A stretch of DNA of 64,000 nucleotides, from contig CAWHFY010000009.1 in assembly GCA_963828755.1 (NCBI GenBank), positions 1 to 64,000 of the forward strand, given 5' to 3'. The position numbers and the translations under genes were made by a program. The first letter of the stretch is position 1; each line of letters starts with the position of its first letter. Shown here piece after piece: positions 24,499-34,466 of the stretch. The notes under the pieces were generated by a model. The model ran no database searches and was not told the DNA's origin. It saw only the letters and a list, made by a program, of their open reading frames with translations. This DNA comes from WHSW01 sp963828755 (GTDB lineage Bacteria > Actinomycetota > Thermoleophilia > Solirubrobacterales > 70-9).

Positions 24499-25908
24499 TC
24501 ATCGGACCCGATAGCGCTCGAGCGCCTCCTCGCGAGCGCGCCTGTGGTCGACGATCGGGGCCGGATAGTCGTCGCCGATCACGCACCCGACCTCGCGCTG
24601 GACCTCGTCGGGCATCGTCCACGGCTCGCGCATGTATCTGCTCGGCACCGGGGCGAGCTCGGGGACGTAACGCAGCACGTAGGCGTTCTCGGGGTCGTAG
24701 CGCTCCTGGTGGCGAGCCGGGTTGTAGATCCGCCGAAACGCGGGCTGCGGGTCGGTGCCGACCGAGGCGATCCACTGCCAGTTGCCGTTGTTGTTGGCCT
24801 CGTCGCCGTCGATCAGCAGCCGCATGAACCAGCGCTCGCCCCAGCGCCAGTCGATCCCCAGGTCCTTGGTGAGAAACGAGCCGACCACGAGCCGGGCGCG
24901 GTTGTGCATCCAGCCCTCGCGCCGCAGCTGGCGCATCCCGGCGTCGACCAGCGGGTAGCCGGTGCGGCCCTCGCACCACGCCTCGAAGCGCTTCTCCGCG
25001 TAGCTCCACTTGATCGTGCCGCGGTAGCGCTGCTGGAACTCCGACCTCGCGTTGCGCGGGAAGTGGTGCAGGACGTGGTGGTAGAAGTCGCGCCAGCAGA
25101 GCTGGCGCCGAAACGCCTCCGGGCCCTCGCCGCGCGGCAGGCGCTCCTCGATCGAGCGGACCGAGAGCGAGCCGAAGTGCAGGTACGGCGAGAGCCGCGA
25201 GGTCCGGTCGGCGCCGAGCGCGTCGTGCGCCTCGGTGTATTCGGCGATCGGCCCGTCGAGGAAGCGGTCGAGCGTCCGCCGCGCCGCGGCCTCCCCGCCG
25301 GGGGCCGGCTCGGCGACCTCCTGCGAGAGCCCGAGCGATGCGAGCGACGGCAGCCGCCCCTTGGCGAGCTTCGAGGGCAGCGCCGGCAGCTCGCGCGGCG
25401 CGCTGAGCACGTCGCGGCGCGGGGTCTCGAGCCACTTGCGGTGAAACGGCGAGAAGACGGTGTACGGCTTGCCCTGTCCGGTCTCGATCGAGCGCACGTC
25501 GATCGCGTTCAGCCCCTCGTGCGAGCGCAGCTCGATCCCGGCCGCGTCGAACGCCTTCCGGGCGCGCTCGCCGCGGCGGCGCGCGAAGGGGCTGACGTCC
25601 TGGGTCACGTGGACGGTCGCGCCCCCGAGCTCGCCGGCGAGCTCGACCAGCTCGCGCTCCGGCGGGCCGTGGCGGATCACCAGCCCGGAGCCGCGCTCGC
25701 GCAACTCGGCATCGAGCTCGGCCAGGCACTCGAGCAGGAACTGGGTCCGCGGCCCGGACTCGTGGCGGCCGCGCAGCAGCCGGTCGTCGAAGCAGAACAG
25801 CGGGACGACCCGCTCGTGGGCGTCGAGCGCCGCGCGCAGGGCGGGGTGGTCGCGAAGCCGCAGGTCGCGACGAAACCAGACGATGCCCGAGGTCCCGCCA
25901 ACGGCCAC
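24499..25908 (-). CDS. phr: Deoxyribodipyrimidine photolyase
   Basis: A 469-residue cryptochrome/photolyase family protein that repairs UV cyclobutane dimers using blue light. The N-terminal antenna domain begins GIVWFRRDLRLRDHPAL. The FAD-binding domain holds SRLSPYLHFGSLS, WCEGRTGYPLVDAGMRQL and WIASVGTDPQPAFR, and ends with the usual YPAPIVDH segment. ATG 25908 gives the canonical N-terminus. It lies 74 bp downstream of the kgd start region and shares its direction but is probably independent. Confidence 0.92.
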   Translation of the reverse strand: MAVGGTSGIVWFRRDLRLRDHPALRAALDAHERVVPLFCFDDRLLRGRHESGPRTQFLLECLAELDAELRERGSGLVIRHGPPERELVELAGELGGATVHVTQDVSPFARRRGERARKAFDAAGIELRSHEGLNAIDVRSIETGQGKPYTVFSPFHRKWLETPRRDVLSAPRELPALPSKLAKGRLPSLASLGLSQEVAEPAPGGEAAARRTLDRFLDGPIAEYTEAHDALGADRTSRLSPYLHFGSLSVRSIEERLPRGEGPEAFRRQLCWRDFYHHVLHHFPRNARSEFQQRYRGTIKWSYAEKRFEAWCEGRTGYPLVDAGMRQLRREGWMHNRARLVVGSFLTKDLGIDWRWGERWFMRLLIDGDEANNNGNWQWIASVGTDPQPAFRRIYNPARHQERYDPENAYVLRYVPELAPVPSRYMREPWTMPDEVQREVGCVIGDDYPAPIVDHRRAREEALERYRVR

Positions 25909-25936
25909 GGGCGGAACCTACCCGGCCGGCCGCCGC

Positions 25937-26245
25937 TCAGACCGCGATGCGGGCAATCAGGACGACGTCGTTCGCGGGCACGTCGATCGCACCCTCGCGC
26001 AGGAAGTCGAGCGCGATCGCGGTGTGCTCGCAATAGGCGCAGCTGAGCCGCTCGCGCGGGCGCAGTCGCGGCGCCGGCGAGATCGGCAGCGTGCAGGAAG
26101 GGCAGATCAGCGCGCCGGCGGCGAGCACCTGGCGCCCGTCGGCGACGAGCCGTGGGTCCTGGCCGACCGCCGAGCCGCCGGTGCGGCCGAGCTTGACGTC
26201 CGGTTCGCCGCGGTCGCCGTGGTCGGGAGCGAGTTCAAATCCCAC
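25937..26245 (-). CDS. Small zinc-ribbon protein of unknown function
   Basis: About 102 residues from GTG 26245. A central CxxC pair (CPSCTLPI) and a second (CAYCEHTA) suggest a zinc ribbon, followed by a hydrophobic tail (VPANDVVLIARIAV). On the minus strand TACACT, a good -10 box, lies about 7 bp before GTG, so the mRNA may be leaderless. The frame is open to 26296, but that start would overlap the divergent gene. No family is recognised. Confidence 0.5.
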   Translation of the reverse strand: MGFELAPDHGDRGEPDVKLGRTGGSAVGQDPRLVADGRQVLAAGALICPSCTLPISPAPRLRPRERLSCAYCEHTAIALDFLREGAIDVPANDVVLIARIAV

Positions 26246-26297
26246 GAGGCGAGTGTAGGCTGATCGGTGTTCGGAGCAGCGATCGAGGAGGGTCAAA

Positions 26298-28430
26298 TTG
26301 GGCTACTTCGTCACCGGAGCGACCGGGTTCATCGGCCGCAACCTGGTCGAGCTGCTGCTCGAGCGGGAGGGGACGATCTACGTGCTCGTGCGGGAGGGGT
26401 CGAAGGGCCGCCTCCAGGAGCTGCGTAACCGCTGGGGCGTCGACGAGGACCGCATCGTCGGCATCGTCGGCGACCTCTCCGAGCCCCGCCTCGGCGTATC
26501 CGATGAGGATCTCGCCCGGCTCGAGGGCGAGGTCGACCACCTCTTCCACCTCGCCGCGATCTACGACATGACGGCTAACGCGGAGACCCAGCGGGTCGCC
26601 AACGTCGAGGGGACCCGTCACATGGTCGGCTTCGCCGACGCCGTCAACGCCGGGACCGTGCACATGGTCAGCTCGATCGCCGCCGCCGGCCTCTACAAGG
26701 GCACCTGGCGCGAGGACATGTTCGAGGAGGCCCAGGACGTCGACAACCACCCCTACTTCCAGACCAAGCACGAGTCCGAGGGCGTCGTCCGCAACGAGTC
26801 GACCCGCCCGTGGCGCGTCTACCGGCCGGGGATCGTGGTCGGCAACTCGGAGACCGGCGAGATGGACAAGGTCGACGGTCCCTACTACTTCTTCAAGCTG
26901 ATTCGGCGGATCCGAAACGCGGTCCCGCAGTGGCTGCCGATGCCCGGCGTCGAGGGCCGCGAGATCAACATCGTCCCGGTCGACTTCGTCGTGAAGGCGA
27001 TGGACCACATCGCCCACATCGAGGGCCTCGACGGGCGCGCCTTCCATCTCACCGACCCGAACCCGCGCACCGCGGGCGAGGTGATCGACATCTTCGCCCG
27101 CGCCGCCCACGCGCCGCAGTCCTCGGTGCGGGTGCCGCCGGTGGCGATCGAGGCGCTCGAACCCGTGCTCAAGGCGGGCCTGACCGCGACGCCGCTCTCG
27201 GACGCGGTCCTCGACCGGGTGCTCGCCGACTTCGGGATCCCCCGCTCGGTCCTCGTCTACGTCAACTACCCGACCCACTTCGACTCGCGCCAGACCCAGG
27301 CGGCGCTCCAGGGCACCGACATCAGCGTGCCGCCGCTCGAGGCCTACGCGGGGAAGCTCTGGGACTACTGGGAGCGCCACCTCGACCCGGACCTGTTCCG
27401 CGACAAGACCCTGATGGGCGCCGCGCGCGGGCGACTTGGCCTGGTCGGCGGGCTCGCCCAGATCATCGAGCAGCAGGTTCCCGACGAGCTGATGCGGCTC
27501 GGCCGCCGGGTGGTCGGCAACCTCTCGCTCGAGGCCGCGGTCCGCGGCCGCGTGGTGATGGTCACCGGCGCCTCCTCGGGGATCGGCAAGTCGGCGGCGC
27601 TGAAGATCGCCGAGGCGGGCGGCACCGTGCTGCTGGTCGCCCGCACGCCCGAGAAGCTCGAGCTGACCCGCGACCAGATCACCGCCGCCGGCGGGCTCGC
27701 CTACATCCACCAGTGCGACCTGTCGGACTTCGACGACATCGAGCGGATGGCCGAGGAGGTGCTCGAGCAGCACGGGCACGTCGACGTGCTCGTCAACAAC
27801 GCCGGCCGCTCGATCCGGCGCTCGATCGCGCTCTCCTACGACCGCCCGCACGACTTCGAGCGCACGATCCAGCTCAACTACCTCGGGGCGGTGCGGCTGA
27901 TCCTGAAGCTGCTGCCGGTGATGCGCGAGCGCAAGTCCGGGCAGATCGTGAACATCAGCTCGATCGGGGTGCAGACCAACATGCCCCGGTTCTCGGCCTA
28001 CGTCGCCTCGAAGTCGGCGCTCGACGCGTTCAGCCGGTGCATCGCCTCGGAGATCATCGACGACGGGGTCCACATCACGACGATCAACATGCCGCTGGTC
28101 CGGACGCCGATGATCGCGCCGACGAAGATGTACGACCGCTTCCCGACGATCACCCCGGAGGAGGCGGCGGACATGATCTGCGAGGCGATCATCCACAAGC
28201 CGAAGCGCATCGCCACCCCGATGGGAACCCTGGGCCAGGTGCTCTACGCGCTCAACCCGAAGTCGATCGACTACATCCTCAACACCGCCTACCACCTGTT
28301 CCCGGACTCGAGCGCGGCGAGGGGTGAGAAGAAGTCGGCGCAGCGGGGCGAGGCACCCGCGACCGCCGACGAGCAGGCGAACAATCAGCAGATCCTGTTC
28401 GCCAACCTGATGCGCGGGATGCACTGGTAG
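26298..28430 (+). CDS. Two-domain SDR, fatty acyl-CoA reductase-like (AcrA1-type)
   Basis: A 710-residue protein with two Rossmann domains. Residues 1-360 form an extended-SDR/NAD-binding-4 domain (VTGATGFIGRNLVELLL, active-site YFQTK). Residues 410-640 form a classical SDR (VTGASSGIGKSAAL, NNAG, active-site YVASK). This arrangement is that of mycobacterial AcrA1-like fatty acyl-CoA reductases, which give aldehydes or alcohols. TTG 26298 is the start, with GGAGG 7-8 bases before it. The next gene, 24 bp on, is alkyl-DHAP synthase-like, suggesting fatty alcohols are used for ether lipids. The exact substrate is inferred. Confidence 0.75.
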   Translation: MGYFVTGATGFIGRNLVELLLEREGTIYVLVREGSKGRLQELRNRWGVDEDRIVGIVGDLSEPRLGVSDEDLARLEGEVDHLFHLAAIYDMTANAETQRVANVEGTRHMVGFADAVNAGTVHMVSSIAAAGLYKGTWREDMFEEAQDVDNHPYFQTKHESEGVVRNESTRPWRVYRPGIVVGNSETGEMDKVDGPYYFFKLIRRIRNAVPQWLPMPGVEGREINIVPVDFVVKAMDHIAHIEGLDGRAFHLTDPNPRTAGEVIDIFARAAHAPQSSVRVPPVAIEALEPVLKAGLTATPLSDAVLDRVLADFGIPRSVLVYVNYPTHFDSRQTQAALQGTDISVPPLEAYAGKLWDYWERHLDPDLFRDKTLMGAARGRLGLVGGLAQIIEQQVPDELMRLGRRVVGNLSLEAAVRGRVVMVTGASSGIGKSAALKIAEAGGTVLLVARTPEKLELTRDQITAAGGLAYIHQCDLSDFDDIERMAEEVLEQHGHVDVLVNNAGRSIRRSIALSYDRPHDFERTIQLNYLGAVRLILKLLPVMRERKSGQIVNISSIGVQTNMPRFSAYVASKSALDAFSRCIASEIIDDGVHITTINMPLVRTPMIAPTKMYDRFPTITPEEAADMICEAIIHKPKRIATPMGTLGQVLYALNPKSIDYILNTAYHLFPDSSAARGEKKSAQRGEAPATADEQANNQQILFANLMRGMHW

Positions 28431-28454
28431 GTCGATGGCCCCGGCCCGCCCGCG

Positions 28455-30053
28455 ATGAGCGGCGAGCGGCCGCGCAAGCACTGGGGCTGGGGATTCGAGG
28501 ACCAGCACCCGGACCCTGAGCGCATGGCGCTGGTCGCGACCGCGGCGCGCGAGCGCCTCGGCTTCGGCGAGCGCCCCGAGTTGCCGGTGACGCTGGAGGC
28601 GATCGAGCTCGAACCGCCGCGGCTGACCGCCCCGGCGGCGCTCGCGGAGATCGTCAGCGACGATCGCCGCGATCGCGTCACGCATGCGCTCGGCAAGGCC
28701 TACCGGGACGTGGTCCGCGGCTTTCGCGGCCAGATCGACAACCCGCCGGACCTCGTCGCGCGCCCACGCGACGAGGCGGAGGCAGAGGCGGTGCTCTCCT
28801 GGTGCGCGGACGCCGGTGCGGCGGCGATCCCGTTCGGGGGAGGCACCAGCGTCTGCGGCGGAGTCGAGCCGCGAGTCGGCGACGAGTACGCCGGCGCGGT
28901 GACGATCGACCTCGGCCGACTCGACCGGGTGCTCGAGGTCGACCGGGTCTCGCGCGCCGCTCGGATCCAGGCCGGCGTGCTCGGCCCGGCGCTCAACGCA
29001 CAGCTCGCCGAGCACGGGCTCACCCTGCGCCACTTCCCGCAATCGTTTGAGTTCTCGACCCTCGGCGGCTGGATCGCGACTCGGGCGGGCGGCCACTTCG
29101 CGACCGTCTGGACCCATATCGACGACCTGGTCGAATCCGTACGCGCGATCACCCCGTCCGGCGACTGGGAGAGCCGGCGGCTCCCGGGCTCCGGCGCGGG
29201 TCCGAGCCCCGACCGGATGCTGATCGGCTCCGAGGGCATCCTCGGCGTGATCACCGAGGCCTGGGTGCGCGTCCACGAGCGCCCGGCCCACAAGGCTTCG
29301 GCCGCGGTGGCCTTCCAGAGCTTCGCCGCGGGCGCCGAGGCGGTGCGAGCGTTGGCGCAGTCCGGCCTCAACCCCTCGAACTGCCGCTTGCTCGACCCGA
29401 CCGAGGCCGGGGTCACCGGTGCCGACGACTCGGGCCGCGCGGTCCTGGTGCTCGGCTTCGAGTCCGCCCATCAGCCCGTCGACCCACTCTTCGACCAGGC
29501 CCTCGAACTCGCCCGCGACTTTGGGGGCGAGGTCACGTCCGAGAGACGAGACGCGAGAGACGAGAGACCCGGCGCCGCAGGCGGCGGCGACTCGGCTTGG
29601 CGCGACGCCTTCCTCTCGGCGCCCTACCTGCGCGACTCGCTGGTCGCCTGCGGCGTGCTCTCCGAGACCTTCGAGACCGCGATCACCTGGGATCGGTTCG
29701 AGGAGTTCCACGCCACGGTCAGCGAAACGGCGGCGCGCGCGGCCGGGGATGAGGCGAAGGTGATGTGCCGCTTCACCCACCTCTACCCGGACGGGCCGGC
29801 GCCCTACTTCACGATCCTCGCCCCGGCGCGGCGTGGCTCCGAGGTCGAGCAGTGGGACGAGATCAAGGCCGCGGTCTCCGAGGCGCTGATCGCCGGCGGC
29901 GGGACGATCACCCACCACCACGCGGTCGGCCGCGATCACCGGCCCTGGTACGACCGCCAACGCCCCGATCAGTTCGCCGCCGCGCTGCGGGCGGCCAAGA
30001 CCGCGCTCGATCCGGGAGCGGTGCTCAATCCCGGCGTGCTGATAGACACCTAG
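28455..30053 (+). CDS. FAD-binding oxidase, alkyldihydroxyacetonephosphate synthase-like
   Basis: A 532-residue flavoprotein of the VAO/FAD-linked oxidase family. The N-terminal HWGWGFEDQHP and the FAD pyrophosphate loop PFGGGTSVCGGVEPR (about residue 133) are typical of AGPS-like members, as is the C-terminal His cluster THHHAVGRDH (about residue 495). AGPS replaces the acyl chain of acyl-DHAP with a fatty alcohol. D-lactate/glycolate oxidase-type chemistry is the alternative. The gene carries four CGAGAGA-type heptads (29540-29567). Start ATG 28455 follows the reductase gene by 24 bp. Confidence 0.78.
   Translation: MSGERPRKHWGWGFEDQHPDPERMALVATAARERLGFGERPELPVTLEAIELEPPRLTAPAALAEIVSDDRRDRVTHALGKAYRDVVRGFRGQIDNPPDLVARPRDEAEAEAVLSWCADAGAAAIPFGGGTSVCGGVEPRVGDEYAGAVTIDLGRLDRVLEVDRVSRAARIQAGVLGPALNAQLAEHGLTLRHFPQSFEFSTLGGWIATRAGGHFATVWTHIDDLVESVRAITPSGDWESRRLPGSGAGPSPDRMLIGSEGILGVITEAWVRVHERPAHKASAAVAFQSFAAGAEAVRALAQSGLNPSNCRLLDPTEAGVTGADDSGRAVLVLGFESAHQPVDPLFDQALELARDFGGEVTSERRDARDERPGAAGGGDSAWRDAFLSAPYLRDSLVACGVLSETFETAITWDRFEEFHATVSETAARAAGDEAKVMCRFTHLYPDGPAPYFTILAPARRGSEVEQWDEIKAAVSEALIAGGGTITHHHAVGRDHRPWYDRQRPDQFAAALRAAKTALDPGAVLNPGVLIDT
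29540..29567 (+). repeat. Four CGAGAGA-type heptads inside the FAD oxidase gene
   Basis: CGAGAGA, CGAGACG, CGAGAGA, CGAGAGA in direct succession. They encode a charged stretch (SERRDARDERPG) that looks like a surface-loop insertion. Confidence 0.65.
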
Positions 30054-30057
30054 GACC

Positions 30058-31504
30058 GTGCAAGCGAAGACAGCAGGGATGCTGACCGAGATTCCCGTCG
30101 CGACCTACTCGTTCGAGCGCTTCCGGGATCTGCTCGGCGACGACGGCTTTCGCGAGATCGAGGAGGCGGTCGACCGCGCCCGCATCCTGTTCGAGGGACG
30201 GGTCCTCTGGCACGTCAACTCGACCGCGCGCGGCGGCGGGGTGGTCGAGTTGCTCACGTCGCTGCTCGCCTACACCCGCGGCGCGGGTGTCGACGCCCGC
30301 TGGACCGCCATCACCGGCAACCCGGAGTTCTTCCGGCTGACCAAGCTGATCCACAACAACCTCCACGGGTGGTCGGGCGACGGCGTGGTCGAAGACGGCC
30401 CCGCCCGCGCCCTCTACGAGTCGACCCTCGCGCCGAGCGCCGAGGAGCTGCGCCGGCGGGTCCACCCTGGCGACGTCGTCTACTGCCACGACCCGCAGAC
30501 CGCCGGCCTGGTCAAGCCGATGGTCGACGCGGGAGCGATCGTCGTCTGGCGCTGCCATGTCGGCGTCGACCGGCCCAACGACGCGGTGCGCGCCGCCTGG
30601 CGCTTCCTGCGCCCGTACATCGCCGAGGCGCACGCTTGCGTCTTCTCTCGCCGGGAGTTCGTCTGGGACGAGATTCCCGCGGACCGCGTCTGGATCGTGC
30701 CGCCGTCGATCGACGTCTTCTCGCCCAAGAACCAGGAGCTGGCGCCCGATGTCGTCGCCGCGATCCTCACCAGGACCGGCCTCGCCCCGGCCGGCGCGTC
30801 GAGCGCGGCCTCGGTGTTCGTGCGCGGGGACGGATCGCCCGGCAGGGTCGACCGCGACTCCGAGCTCGACCAGGATCGCCCGATCGACCCGGACGCACAG
30901 CGTGATCTCGCAGGTCTCGCGCTGGGACCGGCTCAAGGATCCGATCGGCATCATCACGGCATTCGCCGACCATCCGGACGAGCTCGACGCCGAGCTGCTG
31001 CTCGCCGGCCCGAGCGTGGCCGCCGTCTCCGATGACCCCGAGGGCGCGCAGGTCCTCGCCGAAGTCCGCGAGCTGCGCGCCGGGCTCGATCCGGCGGTCC
31101 GCGAGCGCGTCCACCTCGCCTGCCTGCCGATGGACGACGTGGAGGAGAACGCTGCGATCGTCAACGCGATCCAGCGGCGCTCGACGATCGTCGTCCAGAA
31201 GAGCCTCGCTGAGGGCTTCGGCCTCACGGTAGCCGAGGCGATGTGGAAGGCCAAGCCGATGGTCGCCAGCCGCGCCGGCGGGATCCAGGACCAGATCGTC
31301 GACGGGGTTACCGGCATCCTGCTCGCCGACCCCACCGACCTCGACTCGTTCGCGGCCGCCTGCGCCGGGCTGCTCGCCGACCCCGACCGCGCCGCTGAGA
31401 TCGGGGTCGCGGCGCGCGAGTGGGTCATCTCCCACTTCCTCGGCTCGCGCCACCTGATCCACTACCTCCGCCTGCTCGCCGAGCTGCTCGAGTCGCGCCG
31501 CTAG
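30058..31504 (+). CDS. GT4 glycosyltransferase, trehalose synthase (TreT)-like, frameshifted
   Basis: About 482 codons. The N-terminal half (LWHVNSTARGGGVVELL, CHDPQTAGLVKPM) and C-terminal half (SQVSRWDRLKDPIG, VVQKSLAEGFGLTVAEAMW) are the hallmarks of the TreT/trehalose phosphorylase-like GT4 group. That group joins nucleotide-glucose and glucose (or glucose-1-phosphate) to make trehalose. A one-base indel near 30897 separates them. An insert of low conservation (ASSAASVFVRGDGSPG) lies just before it. GTG 30058 starts 5 bp after the FAD oxidase stop; ATG 30079 is an alternative. Trehalose synthesis here is inferred. Confidence 0.72.
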
Positions 31505-31817
31505 ACGGCGCGGACGCGCCCTGGGCGACGCGCCGCCGCGCGCCGACCTCGCGCCGAAAGTCGTTTTCGACACGGCAAGCGTGTCTCAGACGACACTCGA
31601 CGCTCGCCGCTGGGCCATCGCGCCGCTTTCGCGCGCCCCGCGTGGCGCTGCTGTGACGCCGGGGCGACCGCAGGACGACGGGTACCGCGCCCGACCGGCG
31701 AACTGCGCGGCCGCTGCCCCGGCTCCCGGGGCCCAGCCCGCACAGTTGAGGGTTGGAGCGCGCCGCGTGGCACACCCCGCGCCGCCGTCCGTGTGCCCGC
31801 CCGCGCCCCCGCGTGCC
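31505..31817. other. Intergenic region between convergent genes
   Basis: 313 bp of GC-rich sequence between the glycosyltransferase and ppdK stops. The only structure seen is a small hairpin, GACACG-GCAAG-CGTGTC, at 31569-31585 with a T-run (CGTTTTC) on its 5' side. No coding pattern or RNA motif was recognised. Confidence 0.5.
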
Positions 31818-34466
31818 TCAGGCGTCCAGTGCGGCGCGCGCCGCGGCGATCCGCGCGACCGGGACGCGGAAGGGAGAGCAGCTGACGTAGTCGAGCCCGG
31901 CGGAGTCGAAGAAGCGCACGCTCGCCGGGTCGCCGCCGTGCTCGCCGCAGATCCCGAGCGCGATCTCGGGCCGCGCCGCCCGCCCGCGCTCCACCGCGAT
32001 CCGGACCAGCTCGCCGACCCCGTCGGCGTCGATCGTCTCGAACGGGCTCGCGGTGAAGATCCCGCGGTCGAGGTAGGACGGGAGGAAGCCACCCTCGGCG
32101 TCGTCGCGGCTCAGCCCGAGCGTCGTCTGGGTGAGGTCGTTGGTGCCAAACGAGAAGAAATCGGCGCCGGCCGCGAGCTCCCCGGCGATCAGGCAGGCGC
32201 GGGGCAGCTCGATCATCGTCCCGATCGGGATCGAGCCCGGCTCGCCGCCCGCGTTCGCGATCGCCCCCTCGACCAGCTCGCGGGCGGCGGTCAGCTCGGC
32301 GGCGATCGCGACGAGCGGAATCATGATCTCCGGGCGGGGGTCGCGCCCCTCGGCGCGCACCTGCGCGACCGCCGCGACCACGGCGCCTACCTGCATCGCG
32401 TACAGCGGCTCGATCAGCAGCCCGAGCCGGACCCCGCGGGTGCCGAGCATCGGGTTCACCTCCTCGAGCTCGCCGGCGACCTCGATCCGGCGGCGGGCGC
32501 GCTCGACCGCGGCCTCGTCGCCGCGCTCGCGGGCTTGCTCGAGCTGGTGCTCGAAGGCGCGTGGGTCGATGAACTCGTGCAGCGGCGGGTCGAGCAGCCG
32601 GATCGTCACCGGGAGCCCGTCCATCGCCCGCAGGATCTCAGCGAAGTCGGAGCGCTGGAGCTCGCCGAGCTCCCGCAGCGCCCCTGCAAGCTCGTCGCCC
32701 GCTTCGCCCTCCCCGCGGCGGTCCAGCTCGGCGGCGATGAACATCTCACGGACGAGACGCTCGCGGTCGGCGCCGAAGAACATGTGCTCGGTGCGACAGA
32801 GGCCGATGCCCTCGGCGCCGAGCTCACGAGCCCGCTCGGCGTCGTGGCCGGTGTCGGCGTTGGCGCGCACGCCGAGGCGGCGAAACTCGTCCGACCAGCC
32901 CAGGACTGTCGCGAACGCCTCACCGACCTTTGGCTCGACCAGCGGGACGTCGTCGGCGGTCACGGTGCCGGTCGAGCCGTCGATCGCAATCCTGTCGCCG
33001 GCGCGCAGGGTGACCTCGCCGATGAGCACGGCGTCGCCCTCGAAGTGCAGTTCGGAGGCGCCGCAGACGCAGGGGCGGCCCATCCCGCGGGCGACGATCG
33101 CCGCGTGTGATGACTTGCCGCCCTGGGCGGTGAGGATGCCCCGGGCGGCGTGAAAGCCTCCGACGTCGTCGGCCGAGGTGAACGGCCGCACCAGGATCAC
33201 GTCCTCGCCGTCGGCGGCCTGGCGCTCGGCCGCCTCGGGGCTGAATACGATCCCGCCCTTCGCGGCGCCTGGCGAGGCGCCGACCCCGCGAGTCAGCTCG
33301 GTGAACCGCGCGTCGGGCGCGAACGAGCGGTGCAGCAGCGCCCCGACCCCGCCCGGGTCGATCGTGCGCAGGGCGTCCTCGCGGTCGAGCATGCCCTCGT
33401 CGACCGCGTCGACGGCGAAGCGGACGGCGGCGAGCGCGTGGCGCTTCGCCGAGCGGGTCTGGAGAATGAACAGCCGCCCGTCCTCGACCGTGTACTCGAC
33501 GTCCTGGATGTCCCCGTAGTGGCGCTCGAGCCGCTCGAGCGCCTCGATCAGCTCCGCATGGACGGCGGGCATCCGGGCGGCGAGCCCGTCGAGGGTCTCG
33601 GTGTTGCGGACCCCGGCGACGACGTCCTCGCCCTGCGCGTTGAGCAGGAAGTCGCCGTCCGGGCGAGGGTCGCCGTCGGTCGGATCGCGGCTGAACGCGA
33701 CCCCGGCGCCGGAGCTCTCGCCGAGGTTGCCGAACACCATCCGCTGCACGGTCACCGCCGTGCCGAGGTCGTCGGGGATCCCGTTTAGGTGGCGGTAGGT
33801 GGCGGCGCGCTCGTTGCCCCAGGAGTCGAAGACGGCGCGGACGGCGAGCAGCAGCTCGGTGCGCGGGTCCTCGGGGAAGTCCTCGCCGGTCGCGCTGCGG
33901 TAGGCGGCGGCGAAGCGGTCGGCGAGCTCGCGCAGGGCCGCGGCGCCGAGCTCGCCGTCGGTGGCCGCTCCGGCACGGTGACGCAGCTCGGTGAGCGAGT
34001 CCTCGAACAGCTGCGCGGGCACGCCGCGGACGACCTCGCCGAACATCTGCAGCAGCCGGCGGCGCGAGTCGCGAGCGAAGCGCTCGTCGCCGCGGCGTGC
34101 CAGCCCGGCGACGGCGTCGTCGGTGAGCCCGAGGTTGAGGATCGTGTCGAGCATCCCCGGCATCGAGACTGGGGCCCCGGAGCGGACCGAGAGCAGCAGC
34201 GGGTCGGCGGGATCCCCGAACCCGCGACCCTCCTGGCGCTCGAGCGCCTCGACAGCGGCGTCAATCTCGGCCTCGAGGCCGTCCGGAAAATCGCCGGTGC
34301 GCATGTACTCCACGCACGCGGCGGTCGTGATCGTGAACCCGCCCGGCACCCGCTCGGTTCCGAGCACCCGGGTCATCTCCGCCAGGTTGGCGCCCTTGTT
34401 GCCGAGGAGCTCACGCATCTCGGCGGAGCCGTCGGCGAACGGGTAGATCCAGCGCGGCTCGCTCAT
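31818..34466 (-). CDS. ppdK: Pyruvate, phosphate dikinase
   Basis: An 882-residue PPDK that reversibly converts pyruvate, ATP and phosphate to PEP, AMP and PPi. The N-terminal nucleotide-binding domain (LLGNKGANLAEM), the phospho-His domain with catalytic His in GGKSSHAAIVARGMGRPC, and the C-terminal PEP/pyruvate TIM barrel (GTNDLTQTTLGLSRDD, CGEHGGDPASV) are all present. The ATG overlaps the TGA of the hydrogenase maturation protease gene (ATGA), so it is coupled to the hydrogenase operon as its last gene. Confidence 0.93.
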   Translation of the reverse strand: MSEPRWIYPFADGSAEMRELLGNKGANLAEMTRVLGTERVPGGFTITTAACVEYMRTGDFPDGLEAEIDAAVEALERQEGRGFGDPADPLLLSVRSGAPVSMPGMLDTILNLGLTDDAVAGLARRGDERFARDSRRRLLQMFGEVVRGVPAQLFEDSLTELRHRAGAATDGELGAAALRELADRFAAAYRSATGEDFPEDPRTELLLAVRAVFDSWGNERAATYRHLNGIPDDLGTAVTVQRMVFGNLGESSGAGVAFSRDPTDGDPRPDGDFLLNAQGEDVVAGVRNTETLDGLAARMPAVHAELIEALERLERHYGDIQDVEYTVEDGRLFILQTRSAKRHALAAVRFAVDAVDEGMLDREDALRTIDPGGVGALLHRSFAPDARFTELTRGVGASPGAAKGGIVFSPEAAERQAADGEDVILVRPFTSADDVGGFHAARGILTAQGGKSSHAAIVARGMGRPCVCGASELHFEGDAVLIGEVTLRAGDRIAIDGSTGTVTADDVPLVEPKVGEAFATVLGWSDEFRRLGVRANADTGHDAERARELGAEGIGLCRTEHMFFGADRERLVREMFIAAELDRRGEGEAGDELAGALRELGELQRSDFAEILRAMDGLPVTIRLLDPPLHEFIDPRAFEHQLEQARERGDEAAVERARRRIEVAGELEEVNPMLGTRGVRLGLLIEPLYAMQVGAVVAAVAQVRAEGRDPRPEIMIPLVAIAAELTAARELVEGAIANAGGEPGSIPIGTMIELPRACLIAGELAAGADFFSFGTNDLTQTTLGLSRDDAEGGFLPSYLDRGIFTASPFETIDADGVGELVRIAVERGRAARPEIALGICGEHGGDPASVRFFDSAGLDYVSCSPFRVPVARIAAARAALDA

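Noticed and set aside
26235..29960. 1241-codon open frame on the minus strand
   Set aside because: Shadow of the acyl-CoA reductase and FAD oxidase genes; no motif and biased composition.
31581..33110. 509-codon plus-strand frame opposite ppdK
   Set aside because: Shadow of ppdK; no start signal or domain.
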